This document shows, piece by piece, positions 35,904 to 46,592 of a stretch of 64,000 bases of DNA (the first letter of the stretch is position 1; each line of letters opens with the position of its first letter). The notes beneath the pieces were generated by a model. The model was not told the DNA's origin, made no database searches, and was given only the letters and a program-made list of their open reading frames with translations. The stretch is from Anagrus nilaparvatae (taxonomy: Eukaryota; Arthropoda; Insecta; Hymenoptera; Mymaridae). The position numbers were made by a program, and so were the translations under genes. The DNA is taken from the NCBI GenBank assembly GCA_022575985.1, contig JAKSXM010000007.1:29886501-29950500 (forward strand), given 5' to 3'.

Positions 35904-38900
35904 GTAATAATAGTTTTTTTTTTATAAAGTAAACTAATTTTTTATTTTTTTTTTACAGATAATAGCCTTAGCTAAGCAATTGGATTTTAGTGAAAGGCAA
36001 GTAGAAAGATGGTTGAGATTACGTCGTTCCCAGGATAAACCGTCTACATTGACAAAATTTTGTGAAAATAGCTGGAGATGTTTATATTACACTTATTCAT
36101 TTTTTTTTGGACTCTGGATATTATGGGATAAATCTTGGTTATGGGATATAAATTATTGTTACTATGATTATCCTTATCATCCAGTAGCAAATGATATTTG
36201 GTTTTATTATATGATATCAATGGCTTTTTATTGGGCTTTGAGCGTTTCTCAATTTTTTGATGTTAAAAGAAAAGATTTTTGGCAAATGTTTATTCATCAC
36301 ATTGCTACTATTGTACTAATGTGTTTTTCTTGGGTTGGAAATTTAACAAGAATTGGAAGCCTTGTTCTGCTTCTTCATGATTGCGCCGATATTTTTCTTG
36401 AGGTATGTACATCTGAGAAAAAAATGTTATTTATTGTATTACTATTAATTATAAATGTTACTTTAAGGTAAGACAATGAATTAGAAAACAAATGAAAGAA
36501 ATTTTAAGCTTGTTCTTATTTATTTTTTTTCCCATCTGTTTTATTATGTATAACTTTATTATTATTTCATAATTAGTTCCTTGTTATAGATGGGAGCAAG
36601 TAAATAATTCGCATTTCAATTGACCGACAACTAATCTCCAGATTGGCTGGGCCTATTTTCAAAAACTTTGGTGCGTTATCTAATTAGAGTATATTAAAGG
36701 GCAATCTTCTATTAAAATTGAGAAATGTCAGTAGAATTTTGAGGCACTTAATTCCGATTGGTCAATACCCATCAGCTGTTATTCATTTAGAAATTAATAC
36801 TAGCGCGCTCTTGGGTTGTGCAAATTAATTCTGTTATTTTTAATAGCGCGCATTTTAAATTTTTTTTAAAATTAAATTATTTATATATTATAAATAACAA
36901 TACAAAAAGTAACTTTTATGTTAAATGTTTATTTATATTTAATTAAATGTTTTATATATAAAAATTTTATCATTAAATTAATTTTTAAAACTTATGAAAT
37001 TTAATAAAAATAAAATAAAATTTATATTGTTATATAATAAAAATACAAAATCTATAAGCACTTGTATATGTGTCATGTTAGCACAGAATTTTACTTCTTG
37101 ATAAAAATGATTGTTTAAATAATAAAGTATGATCGTTTATAGGTGCAATGAAATTGAATTAAATATTTTCAATAAATTTCAAGAGTAAATAATATATCTT
37201 CTATAGAAGCTGAGAAAGTTTTTCCGTCATTTTCCCAAAATTCCCCTTTTCACATCTATTTTTTGGGTATATAAAAGAAAGGTAGATCAAAACTAACGGT
37301 AGATTTGAAAAAAGCTGAAAAAAATGATATTTTATATATTACTCCAGTCAAATAACGAGTATAGTTACTCGTCACCACCAGATTTGGTCTACAATAGATT
37401 TTTGTGTCGCTGATCACGAATTTCGGGGTCATTTATTTAAGAAATGAATAAATCAGCAAAAACTACCTCAATTTCACGTTTTGGCTAAATAAAAAATTAG
37501 TTATTTTATGAGGGATCCATTTATCAAATAAGTGATGTAAAATAATACATCAAATAGGAGGGTGTACAGGTCCCGAGGTGCGTAACACCGAGGGACTGTG
37601 ATGGCATAATTGGTAAAATACACATTTATATCAAGGGTCAATTCATATATAATTTTATTTTAAAAGTTCTATTCGTACATAATTTTAGTTTAAAGTAACC
37701 TCCCAATGTAGAAGTAACTTAAAAAAATAAATTTCTTTTTTATTTTCCTTTTTTAGCAATAACTTTTATTTTATTCGTCAATTATGGTCATTTTTTAACA
37801 TTCGAATATTTAGCTTATACTCAAAGATGAAGATTGAAATAAAGATTGTGTATAAAAAAAATAGACGATTTGTTTTATTAATTAAATATTTGTTTAAAGT
37901 TTAAATTGTTTCTCATTTAAAATTGAATTTGAGGGGGTTGGCGCGCTTAGCGCGCAGGGGGCTTGCCCCCTAGTTCACCATAAAATTATAAAAAAATTAA
38001 TTTAAATAACGCCTTTACCATGAATATAAGGTAAAAAAACGTCGTTTTTAAAAAACTTCCTTCCGGCTGGCCCATTTTTTTATTTTTTGAGATTCTTTTC
38101 TATTTTAGGTGAATTTCCCTGTAAAATACTTTAACAAAAATAACTTTCTAAAATTTTTGAAAATCAGACAATTCGGAGATTAGTTGTCGGCTACTTGAAA
38201 TGCGGATTATCTACTTTGCAGACATCTATAAATTAAACTATTTATGAAAATATTTTCTTTTTAATTTAAAAATTTTTTCAAAATTTAATTGTTAATATTA
38301 ATGTAAAAAAAATTGTAAGGTGAAATAATAAAACAGATGAGAAAACAAATAAATAAGAACAAGCTTAAAGACTATTTCTAATTTCTAATTCGTTGCCCTA
38401 CCTTAAAATGAAAAAAAGTTTTTGATTCAATAATATAATGTTATATGTATAAGAATACTTTGAACAAAGCATCGTTATAAAATAAAAATAAATTTTAATA
38501 ATTTTTTTATTTAAGGCTGCAAAAATGGCCAAATATGCCAATTATCAGAAGGTTTGCGATTTCATTTTTGCTATTTTTACAGTATTATGGATAATTACCC
38601 GCATGGGTATATATCCATTTTGGATAATTTATAGGTAACATTTTATATTACTAACATGCTAAGTTTTTTTTTAAATTAATACTTATATAATATTTAAAAG
38701 CACTTCAATCGAAGCACCAAAGATATTACCAATGTTTCCAGCATATTATATATTTAACTCATTACTGAGTCTATTATTATTTCTTCATGCATTTTGGACT
38801 TGGCTGATTTTAAAGATAGCCTATAATGCTTTTAATGCAGGACAGGTAATTTAATTATTCATGAATTATGTATTCTTATGAACAAGTAAATTTTTTTTTT

Positions 38901-39083
38901 TTTTTTATAAGTCGTTATTGTTAAGTAAAATTTTATTTTCAATTTTATATTTTTTGTTATGTTAAGATGGAAGGTGATATTCGTAGTGATAGTAGTGAAG
39001 AAATATCAGAAGAAACTAATGGAACGGTTGCCAATGACAATTCAAATTATGTCAGTAATTCAAACAGCTTTAGGCAAAAATAA
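35786..39083 (+). CDS. schlank: Ceramide synthase (schlank-like), 3' five exons
   Basis: Exons joined at consensus splice sites: 35786-35903, 35959-36402, 38516-38634, 38701-38845 and 38967-39083 (stop TAA); phases agree throughout. The product N-acylates sphingoid bases to form (dihydro)ceramide in the ER membrane. The first two exons encode the end of a TM helix and the Hox-like region (PLGKSLGIKTSRSKRA; DFSERQVERWLRLRRSQDK). The TLC domain follows (KFCENSWRCLYYTYSFF onward) with the HH pair in FWQMFIHHIATIVLMC and the Lag1 motif HDCADIFLE continuing across the intron into AAKMAKYANYQKVCD. The acidic Ser-rich C-tail MEGDIRSDSSEEISEE matches the family's CK2-type tail. The N-terminal ~60 residues (expected WLPPN segment and first TM) were not found upstream. 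No broken frame: likely functional. Confidence 0.95.
35959..36402 (+). CDS. schlank: schlank exon: Hox-like helix and most of the TLC domain
   Basis: 148 codons, phase 0 at both ends, acceptor TTTTTTTTTACAG, donor GAG|GTATGT. At least four hydrophobic segments are visible. It holds the HH catalytic pair and ends within the Lag1 motif at DIFLE. Intron before it is only 55 bp. Confidence 0.95.
36465..38405. mobile_element. Inverted-repeat element in the schlank intron
   Basis: ACTTTAAGGTAAGACAATGA and AAGCTTGTTCTTATTTATTT at the left are mirrored by AAATAAATAAGAACAAGCTT and TTGCCCTACCTTAAAATG at the right. A second mirrored pair is CGACAACTAATCTCCAGATT with AATTCGGAGATTAGTTGTCG. It fills the 2.1-kb intron 36403-38515 without touching the splice sites. 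A Helitron end and a stray ACTCCAGT-family arm (ATTACTCCAGTCAAATAACG, 37339) are nested inside. Confidence 0.7.
37560..37973 (+). mobile_element. Helitron 3' end in the schlank intron
   Basis: Ends GGCGCGCTTAGCGCGC, then GGGGGCTTGCCCCC, then CTAG (37970-37973) followed by T. Two adjacent perfect GC-rich hairpins before CTAG are a strong Helitron 3' signature. The 5' end is not resolved, so the start given is nominal. Confidence 0.65.
38516..38634 (+). CDS. schlank: schlank exon: second part of the Lag1 motif
   Basis: Starts AAKMAKYANYQKVCDFIF after acceptor TTTAAG; donor ATAG|GTAACA splits a Ser codon. Confidence 0.94.
38701..38845 (+). CDS. schlank: schlank exon: last TM segments
   Basis: Reads STSIEAPKILPMFPAYYIFN then a long hydrophobic helix; donor CAG|GTAATT. 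Intron before it is 66 bp. Confidence 0.94.
38967..39083 (+). CDS. schlank: schlank terminal exon
   Basis: Acceptor GTTAAG; 38 codons of acidic, Ser/Asn-rich cytosolic tail ending SNSFRQK and TAA. A poly(A) signal AATAAA lies at 39158-39163, about 75 bp downstream. Confidence 0.9.
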   Translation: MEGDIRSDSSEEISEETNGTVANDNSNYVSNSNSFRQK

Positions 39084-39157
39084 AACTAGCATAAGTTTAA
39101 ATTTTACAAATTAAAGAACTTGTTTTTATTGTTTCAGAATATGCCATTGAAATATTA

Positions 39158-39163
39158 AATAAA
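39158..39163 (+). terminator. Likely poly(A) signal of schlank
   Basis: AATAAA 75 bp after the stop codon. Later AATAAA copies (near 39290 and 39380) are alternatives. Confidence 0.55.
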
Positions 39164-39795
39164 TTTTTTTGTACAATCTAATATAATGCAATAAGTCTAG
39201 AATTATATTTGTCCAATGTAAATATAAAGCTGTTATTTTGATTGTGATAAATCAATGAATGAAAGTATGGGTGATGTTATTTACTATGTATAATAAAACC
39301 ACACCTGTCTACAAGAAAATTTAGATGCAAAAAAGTTGTAAATGAATTGGATTCGATATATTTTTTTTATGATTTTGAAATAAAGGATCCACAAGTCTTT
39401 AAATTGGACATGCTTTCCTTTTTGAAAAAATTAAAAAATGTATTTGGTAGAAATAATATATTTTTTTATATTTTCAAAGTTGTACCAATTAAATTTATTA
39501 TTTTTTAAGAAAAAACATTTTTAATCCTTCTTTTAATAAAAGTCCAGTATGCAAGAAAATATAATTTTTTTTAAAAGTACTACTTCTTTTAAAGACTGTC
39601 TGGATCTATAAGGTACTAAAATGGTGGAACGGCGGATATAAACAATCAGACTTGTAACTTAAATGAGTAACAAAATATCAATAAAGCAGAATATAATTAA
39701 TTTTTTTATGATTTAAAAAAATTTCATAAAATATCTTTCGTTCGTGGTTCGTGGAGGGGGAAACTCTTATTTTATTAATAATCAAATAAAATTAA

Positions 39796-41196
39796 CCGAT
39801 TACCGATTTTCGGTGTGGCCAAAACGTGAGTTTTTTCAGGTTAAATTTTTATTAAAAAAAAAATGGTTTCTGGTCCAAAATCTTATTGGCTATTCAGTTT
39901 GATGGTCATTTTTGGTGTACAACCCTTCAGAAAAGGTGTACAAGGGGTAGAAACATCAAAAACATTCCTTTTTTATCCTATTTTGCGGCCAAAACATGCC
40001 ACTTTATTATAATTCTGAAACTTCTTAGTATTATTAGCTCTAAATTTATATATGGGGGTTTTGGAGTCTGCTGATTCCAAATATGAGCTAAAAAAAATCA
40101 TAAATTTTCATCTAGGGGTAGGAAATTGGGGTGAAAAGGGGTGAAAAATCAATTTTTATAAACATCTTTATTATTTTTTTATAAATGTCTTTATTCTTAC
40201 TGGAAAACCTATATTAAGGGTTGTTGATTTCAAATATTACCTTAAAAAAAATCATAAAACTTCATCTAGGAGTGGAAAATTAGGGTAAAAGGGGTGAAAA
40301 ATCAATTTTCATAAGAGGCTTTATTTTATTAGGAAAACTGTATCAGGGGGTTTTTGACGTTTCTGATTTCAAACATGACCATATAAAAATCACAATACTT
40401 CATTTAGAGGTGGAAAATTAAGGTAAAAAGGGTGAAAAATCAATTTTCATAAAATTATTCATTTTTACTAGATAAAATTTTTTGTTTATTAGTAAAATAT
40501 TGAAAAATTATATGTTTTTTTTTTACTTTATTTTTTTGCCATAAAAGAATTTTAAAATTTTATTTTTCAAAAGTGTGTATTGTATGCTCTAGGCACTATT
40601 GTGATCAATGTATACGTAAAACTCATAACGCGATAGCTCATGAATAAAATAGTTCCGTAAAAAAATGATATTGCAAACAATGTGCAAAAAGAGCGCCTAC
40701 TTTCTGCGAACACTGCAATTCTCAAATATGCCCTAAATGTTTTCCAATATTCTAACATTAAAACAACTAAAATTAATATAAAAATATAGAATTCACTAAA
40801 TATATTTTATAACTCGTTTTCCTTTATAATAAGATATTTAAAATCTGTTACCAAAAAACCGTTTTTGTTTCATTTTTTTTTATTTCACATTGATTTTTTA
40901 CCTCTTTTACCCTGATTTTCCACCCTTAGATGAAGTTTTATGATTTTTTTTATGATCATATTTGAAACCAGCAACGTCAAAAATCCCTGATATAGTTTTC
41001 CATGGAAAAATAAACCTTTTACAAAAATTGTTTTTTCACCGAAATTTTCCACCCCTAGATGAAGTTTTATGATTTTTTTATGGTTATATTTGAAATCAGC
41101 AACCCCAAAAACTCCCAGATGTAAATTTAGAGCGTATAATAAGCAGTTAAGAATTATAATCAAGTGGCACGTTTTGGCCACGCCGGCGGTAATCGG
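39796..41196 (+). mobile_element. piggyBac-type element with foldback arms
   Basis: Flanked by TTAA on both sides (39792-39795, 41197-41200), with ends CCGATTACCG and CGGTAATCGG. Arms carry ~120-bp tandem units marked ATCATAAAACTTCATCTAGG and GGTGAAAAATCAATTTT: three on the left, two on the right. The centre holds a transposase C-terminal remnant. Confidence 0.8.
40570..40755 (+). pseudogene. piggyBac transposase C-terminal Cys-rich domain remnant
   Basis: One frame, interrupted by two stops, reads VCIVCSRHYCDQCIRKTH, then YCKQCAKRAPTFCEHCN and CPKCFPIF followed by TAA. The repeated CxxC spacing and a final CPxCF-type end match the Cys-rich DNA-binding tail of piggyBac-like transposases. The catalytic part is gone. 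The 63-residue reverse frame over the same bases is a shadow. Confidence 0.65.
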
Positions 41197-41406
41197 TTAA
41201 GGTAATAAATAAAATATTTATCATAAATTACTTAATTAAGGGTAATTACATTGATAAATAGCACAAAAAGTCGGTCAAGGCCTTAAAAATAAATTTTTTT
41301 TTGTTTAAACGTATTGAAATTAGATGATTCCTCGAACCTGAAGGGTTTTTATTAATTTTTAAGGATTTTATGTTAGTTTCAATTTGATTGGTAAATGGTT
41401 GGTTAA

Positions 41407-41850
41407 CCTCTTAGCCACCGTTTTTGACATTTTGTTATGAAATCAATTAAAAACGTTAAAAAAATAAAAGTTTCCGATATAAAATTTGATCATTTGGTCA
41501 CGTGACTTAGCGGAAAATTGGAAAAATAAGTAATAAGTCAAAATCGAAAAACATAGAAAATTCACAAAAATGAATTGTTTTTCTCTTATAGCGAATAGTG
41601 TTCTTGTAAAATTTCTATATGATGAACTTGATTACTTGGAAAGTTTTAAGAAAATTTTCTTTTTGTTGTAATTTTAGCGGATATAGATATTACAAATTTT
41701 GAATTTTCCCGCAAAATAATGCCTAGTGGTCAAAATATGATTGAAAACTTAATTTTTTCATGAAATTTTATATCAAAAACCTTTTTTTTTTTTGTTCTTA
41801 AACATTTTTAATGATTTTTTAACAAAAATTCAAAAACGGTGGCTGAGAGG
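41407..41850. mobile_element. piggyBac-type MITE
   Basis: Ends CCTCTTAGCCACCGTTTTTGA and TCAAAAACGGTGGCTGAGAGG are complementary. Left flank is TTAA (41403-41406); right flank is TTTA, one change from TTAA. It is 444 bp with no coding frame. Confidence 0.7.
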
Positions 41851-42829
41851 TTTATATTTACCAAACATTTTTAAACTCAACAATTAATTGATGGTAAATG
41901 GTTTATTCACGGACGAAAGATGTTAGCTGAAAAATATTCATTTTATTATATGAATAAACGTGGTATATACCTTTAAATACTCATATAGTAAATATCAGCA
42001 TTATTGATAGAAAATTATTGAAAAACTTTTTTATCAATTTTCTAAGAATTTTTTTGATCCCAAAATTGTGTAATGTTGTTTTAAACACAAATTAATTAAA
42101 TAAAAAGGGATTTTATAACTATTTCTCGAGTCGAAAAAAATGCCATTATTACTAACCGTCGTATACATGGTTTTAATTTTTAATTTTAAAGTATAGCGTA
42201 GTTGCATGGATAATTTTATATATTTTTTTATTTTAATCTTTCCTCATAGTGTAGCTGGGCTGTAAATATTGTTAATTCTTCCAAAATTAAGTTCTATTTT
42301 TAATAATAAAATAATAAAATATTTTTAGCCCCAATCAAGGCTAAATTTTTTCGTGCTCAACAGACCTTATATAGTGAACCGGCCATCAAAAGATATTTTT
42401 GCCCTCCCGGGCATAAAACTCGTGTGCAAAGAATTTTCTGAACTCGTTCTACGCCTAGGTGGGCAAAAAATAGTGTAAGCACCATGGGTGAAATACTTTA
42501 GACACAAGCGTGAGCACTAGCACGAGTACTCGGTGAAGCCGGGCACTAGTGCCGAAACTTTTACGCCCTTGATACTTAATATACTATTAGAAACTAGTTG
42601 TATTAAATCAAAGTTCACCTAAAAGAACATAGGCACGTAAAAAAGAAAGTAATGTACCAGGGTAGACTTCCTGGTAGTGGGATTTTTGAAGGCGCTAAAA
42701 CCAAATATGGCCATAGAAAAGCAATTAAACTACTCAATTTCCCTCCAGGGTCCTCATATGCCCTCCAAAGACATAAAAATTTTAAATTTTTTAGATAAAT
42801 GAAAATAGATATATACTCGTGTTTATTGG
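41851..42829. other. No gene seen
   Basis: AT-rich. A slightly GC-richer stretch at 42360-42560 (CACCATGGGTGAAATACTTT, AAGCCGGGCACTAGTGCCGA) has no open frame of note. Confidence 0.5.
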
Positions 42830-43179
42830 GACGTTGAAAACAAAAATGGATATAAAAAATGTTTCTAACCAACGTTTGACCCTCTAGATAGCCCCAATAC
42901 ATTTATTTATACCCACTAAACGGGTTAAGTATATTTTATTACAAAAATTAAAACTCAGTATATTTCTATATTTTTTGGAACACTGAAACCAAAGATGAAT
43001 ATAAAAAATATTTTCAACCAATGCTTGGACCTCTAGACCACCCCAGTGCCCCCATTCACCCTCCCCCCAAACGAGTTGAAAATATTTTAATTACAAAAAT
43101 TAAAACTCAATGTGTATTCTTATGTTTCTTGAGATACTAAAACCAAAGATGCATATAAAATATGTTTTCAACCAACGCT
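42830..43179. repeat. ~140-bp satellite, minus-like orientation
   Basis: Units marked by AACCAAAGATGAATATAAAA, GGACCTCTAGACCACCCCAG and ACAAAAATTAAAACTCA. The same units occur in the opposite orientation at 47985-48280 and 50843-50910, so together they form a distant inverted repeat. Confidence 0.75.
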
Positions 43180-45182
43180 CAGTGGGTCAAAACGGTCAAA
43201 AATGGCTCTTGGACTCAATTTTTGAGCTATTCACTTAAAACTGGTTTTAAACTACTTCTAGAAGTATCTAATTTCATGTGTCACTGCGGCTTTTTTGATT
43301 TTTTTTTACTAATTTACTGTCAGCCAAAAGCGCAAATTTAACAAAATTTCAAAATTAGCGAAAATTTAAAAATTTTATATTTTGTATTTAAAGTGTTTTA
43401 CACTTAATTTTTTTACTGTTTACTCAACCTTTATATAAGGGAAAATTGCTTTATATATATTTTATATATATGGGCACGTCCAGGGAAGAACGACCAGCCG
43501 AAAAATAAAAAATGAAAAAAAATTTTTTTTTGTGTCACTTTTTACCTGAGATTTGTGAAACCGCTCCTATTTTAGACTTCCTGATGCATTATTTTGATAT
43601 ACGGCTGCTCAAAAGTTGGATTTTTTCATTTTTTTGATTTCAGCTGCCCAGTTCAACCTAAAATAACTCTGAACCTTTTAACTTTTTATATATACATATG
43701 ATTGGGAAAAAGTTTTATTTTTACCTGGACTACCAAAAAAAAAAAAAAAATTTCCATTTTGACTCTTTTCATTTTTTTTCCTCCTCGACGGTAGCTTTCA
43801 AACATCCAGAAAATTTGTTTCGCCATGATTTTTTTCAACTTTTTTTTTCTTAAAATTCACTTCAAAGGGTCTAATTGACATCCTGAAAGTCCTGAGATGT
43901 GATAGGCAATGATCGGTCCACAATCTTAAATTTTGGTTCTTCAATTTACCTAAAAATCATCAAAAATGTAAAAATTTATAGGAGTAAAATTTAAAAAAAA
44001 TTAAATTAGACCTTACCAACATATTTCAACTTGAAAATCTTCATCTCCTGGACCACATGAACACATTAAAACATAAAAGTAGGTCTGGATACTTTTCCTG
44101 GAGCTAAATCACCCAGAACCAACCTCCCGTCAACATCCAAAAATTAAAAAAATCTCTAAAAAAAATGATAAATTACAACTAAAATAATTATAAGATATTA
44201 AATTAGACTGAAAAATACTTAAATTAACTTACCAAATATATTTTCAAATAAATTAAAAATATAAAACTCCATACTGCCCATGTCTGGAACCTGGAAAAAA
44301 AATTAAACACAAAGATGAATTCTTATTTTTTGAAAAAAAGTTATAAAAAGAATTTTATACTTATCTGATCATTATTTTTCTGGTGCACCTTCTTCTTCTT
44401 GACATAAATTAGTACCTAAAAAAAATAATTAACCATTAATAATAATTAACAACAATATTTATCTTATACTAATTTTATAAGTATAATAATACAAAATCAT
44501 ATGTTTGTTTACAAATGTGAAATTAGCATTTACAAGAAAAATTTTTTTTTTATAATAAAAATGTCATGCTCATGGAAATGCATCCAAATAGAAAAAAAAT
44601 AATAAATCAACACATGATAAAGTAGTTTTTTTCAGAGGCATGCAAAATTTTTCTTCTGCTAATTTCACATATGATTTTGTAAAGTTATACTTATAAAATT
44701 AATTTATGATAAATATTGTTGTTAATTGTTATTAATTGTTAATTATTTTTTTTAGGTACTAATTTATGTCAAGAAGAAGAAGGTGCACCGGGAAAATAAT
44801 GATCAGATAATATAAAATTCTTTTTTGTATTTGTATTTATTGTTTACATCTTTTGAAAAAAAAACTTTTTTTATAACTTTTTTTCAAAAAATAAGAATTA
44901 ATCTTTGTGTTTAATTTTTTTTCCAGGTTCCAGACATGGGCAGTATGGAGTTTTAGATTTTTAATTTACTTGAAAATATATTTGGTAAGTTAATTTAAGT
45001 ATTTTTCAGTCTAATTTAATATCTTATAATTATTTTAGTTGACAGCTAATTATTAAAAAAAAAATCAAAAAAGCCGCAGTGACACATGAAATTAGATACT
45101 TCTAAAAGTAGTTTAAAACCGGTTTTAAGTGAATAGCTCAAAAATTGAGTCCAAGAGCGATTTTTGACCGTTTTGCCCCACT
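43180..45182. mobile_element. Inverted-repeat element with exon-like palindrome
   Basis: Left terminus CAGTGGGTCAAAACGGTCAA, right terminus GACCGTTTTGCCCCACT. It is the same family as 4140-7620 and inserted in the satellite. The interior (about 44160-45040) is a large palindrome. One arm contains TTTTTTTTAGGTACTAATTT then GTCAAGAAGAAGAAGGTGCA, and TTTTTTTCCAGGTTCCAGAC followed by ATGGGCAGTATGGAGTTTTAG, which look like two acceptor sites with short exons (YVKKKKVHRENNDQ; VPDMGSMEF stop). No long frame is present. Confidence 0.65.
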
Positions 45183-45540
45183 CAGGGACGCCCTGCAGGA
45201 CGTTCTTTTATGAGACTTCTAGGACGTCATTGAGGACGTCCTACTATAATTTATAAATTAAAAAACAAATATTTTTTTATTAATTATTAATTTTTTTTTT
45301 TTTTTGTATTTTTTTTTTTACCTATAAATTTGAATTATTTATTATTATAAATTTTTTTTTTTTTTTTTTTTTTAATTTAATTTTTTATAATTTTTATAAT
45401 TCTAAAATTGAATTATTTATTAAATAAAGAATTTTTTTATTTACTTAAATTTATTTTAAAAATTTATTTAAATTAAAAAAAAGTGAAAGGTAGAAATTAC
45501 CTTTAATTATAATCCGTCAGTGACTTCGTTAGTTCGTCAT

Positions 45541-45580
45541 TGCCGACGCGTTTCGAAACTAATTAGTTTCATCATCAGGC
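45541..45580 (-). ncRNA. Hammerhead ribozyme motif of a Penelope-like element
   Basis: Minus strand reads GCCTGATGATGAAACTAATT followed by AGTTTCGAAACGCGTCGGCA. CTGATGA is the first conserved core, GAAAC-TAATTA-GTTTC closes stem II, GAAAC is the second core, and CGCGTC precedes the expected cleavage point. Penelope-like elements are known to carry minimal hammerheads in their terminal repeats, and it lies 150 bp past the ORF stop as expected. Confidence 0.85.
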
Positions 45581-45729
45581 TTTAAAAAATAACACTAACA
45601 CATAAATAATTTAATAAATTACACTTTTTATTTTTTTATTACTTTTTCGAGTTTTCGTCATTTCGAGCGCTCGCTAAGGTAGCCGACGCGGCACTGAATT
45701 TTAAATTTTAATATTTATACACACTTATA

Positions 45730-46374
45730 TTATTCGTTGGTATTAAACGTATTATTGTTGTTGATATTATCATTATTTATTTTTATTGCTGTATCAAATA
45801 ATGAGTGGCATTTAAACATCAGCTGGTCATTTAATATAAAGCGTTTTTGTTCTTTATTTTTAAAAACTTTATAAATCTCGTACTCCTCTAATGCGTTCAT
45901 AATATTGCCTTTGTCACATATATGTAGAGGTGTTAAATTATTCGATAGGCTAGTGCAACTGTGATTCTTACCGCTTATATGTTTGGCGAAGTTTGATTTA
46001 ACATTATCCAGAATTATAGGCGTCCTAGGATTCTTTGGTGGTAAATGTTCTGGAAATCTTGCGGCAAAACTTCGTCCTGATTGCCCTATATAGAAACAGT
46101 CACAGTCATCACAGGTGATCTTGTAAATACCTGATTTTTTGTCCAATGATAACGGAGGTCTATTAATTAGTAATTTTGATAGTTTGTTGTTCGTTCTGAA
46201 GCTTATTTGGTAATTAAATTTCTTGAATGTATTTACTAGTGTGAACGGGGTGTAGTTGCCATAAGTTGCTGATATGTATTTCTTTTCAGGTTTTATCTTG
46301 GATTTTTTGTGTTTATTTATCAATTTGTCTATTATGTTGCAGTTGTAACTAATGTAGTAGCAAAGTTGTAGCAA
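45730..46374 (-). pseudogene. Penelope C-terminal GIY-YIG endonuclease
   Basis: 214 residues open to the stop at 45730. GIY at residues 82-84 and YIG at 95-97 are followed by the catalytic Arg in QSGRSFAARF and EH at 109-110. The Cys cluster ITCDDCDC between GIY and YIG is the CCHH-type zinc insert typical of Penelope endonucleases. The upstream linker (PFTLVNTFKKFNYQISFRTN; KLSKLLINRPPLSLDKKSG) is the normal RT-endonuclease connector. No RT precedes it: the first ~5 residues come from the inverted stub, and the ATG is not a real start. The endonuclease frame is intact but the element is dead. Confidence 0.92.
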
Positions 46375-46499
46375 ATGGTTACAACTGCAACATAATAGAC
46401 AAATTCATAAATAAACGGATTATAATTAAAGGTTATTTATATATTTCATAATCTGTGACTTGGACACCAATCAAACATAATGTTTTTTAAATCTAAAAA

Positions 46500-46592
46500 A
46501 AAGTAAAAGGGTTTCCTACTACGGGATTCGAACTCGACTTATCTCGGTGAGAAGTAAGCGCGCTACTAGTTATACCATGTATGTATGACATG
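46500..46592 (-). repeat. tRNA-like sequence, possible SINE head
   Basis: On the minus strand ATGGTATAACTAGTAGCGCG resembles a D arm/A box and GAGTTCGAATCCCG a B box about 40 bp later. The 3' side (TAGTAGGAAACCC) does not pair convincingly with the 5' side. SINE or pseudo-tRNA; a working tRNA is unlikely. Confidence 0.4.

Larger units (their letters stand above)
45490..46440 (-). mobile_element. Penelope-like element, 5'-truncated
   Basis: On the minus strand: an inverted stub, the GIY-YIG endonuclease end of the ORF, then a 3' non-coding part with a hammerhead ribozyme. At the truncated end (46332-46440) ~45 bp of the ORF (AATTTGTCTATTATGTTGCA, GTTGTAAC) is repeated in inverse orientation, then CGGATTATAATTAAAGG, which also occurs at the 3' end (45498-45515). 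That arrangement, an inverted stub joined to a terminal repeat copy, is typical of Penelope insertions. The RT portion is missing. Confidence 0.85.
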
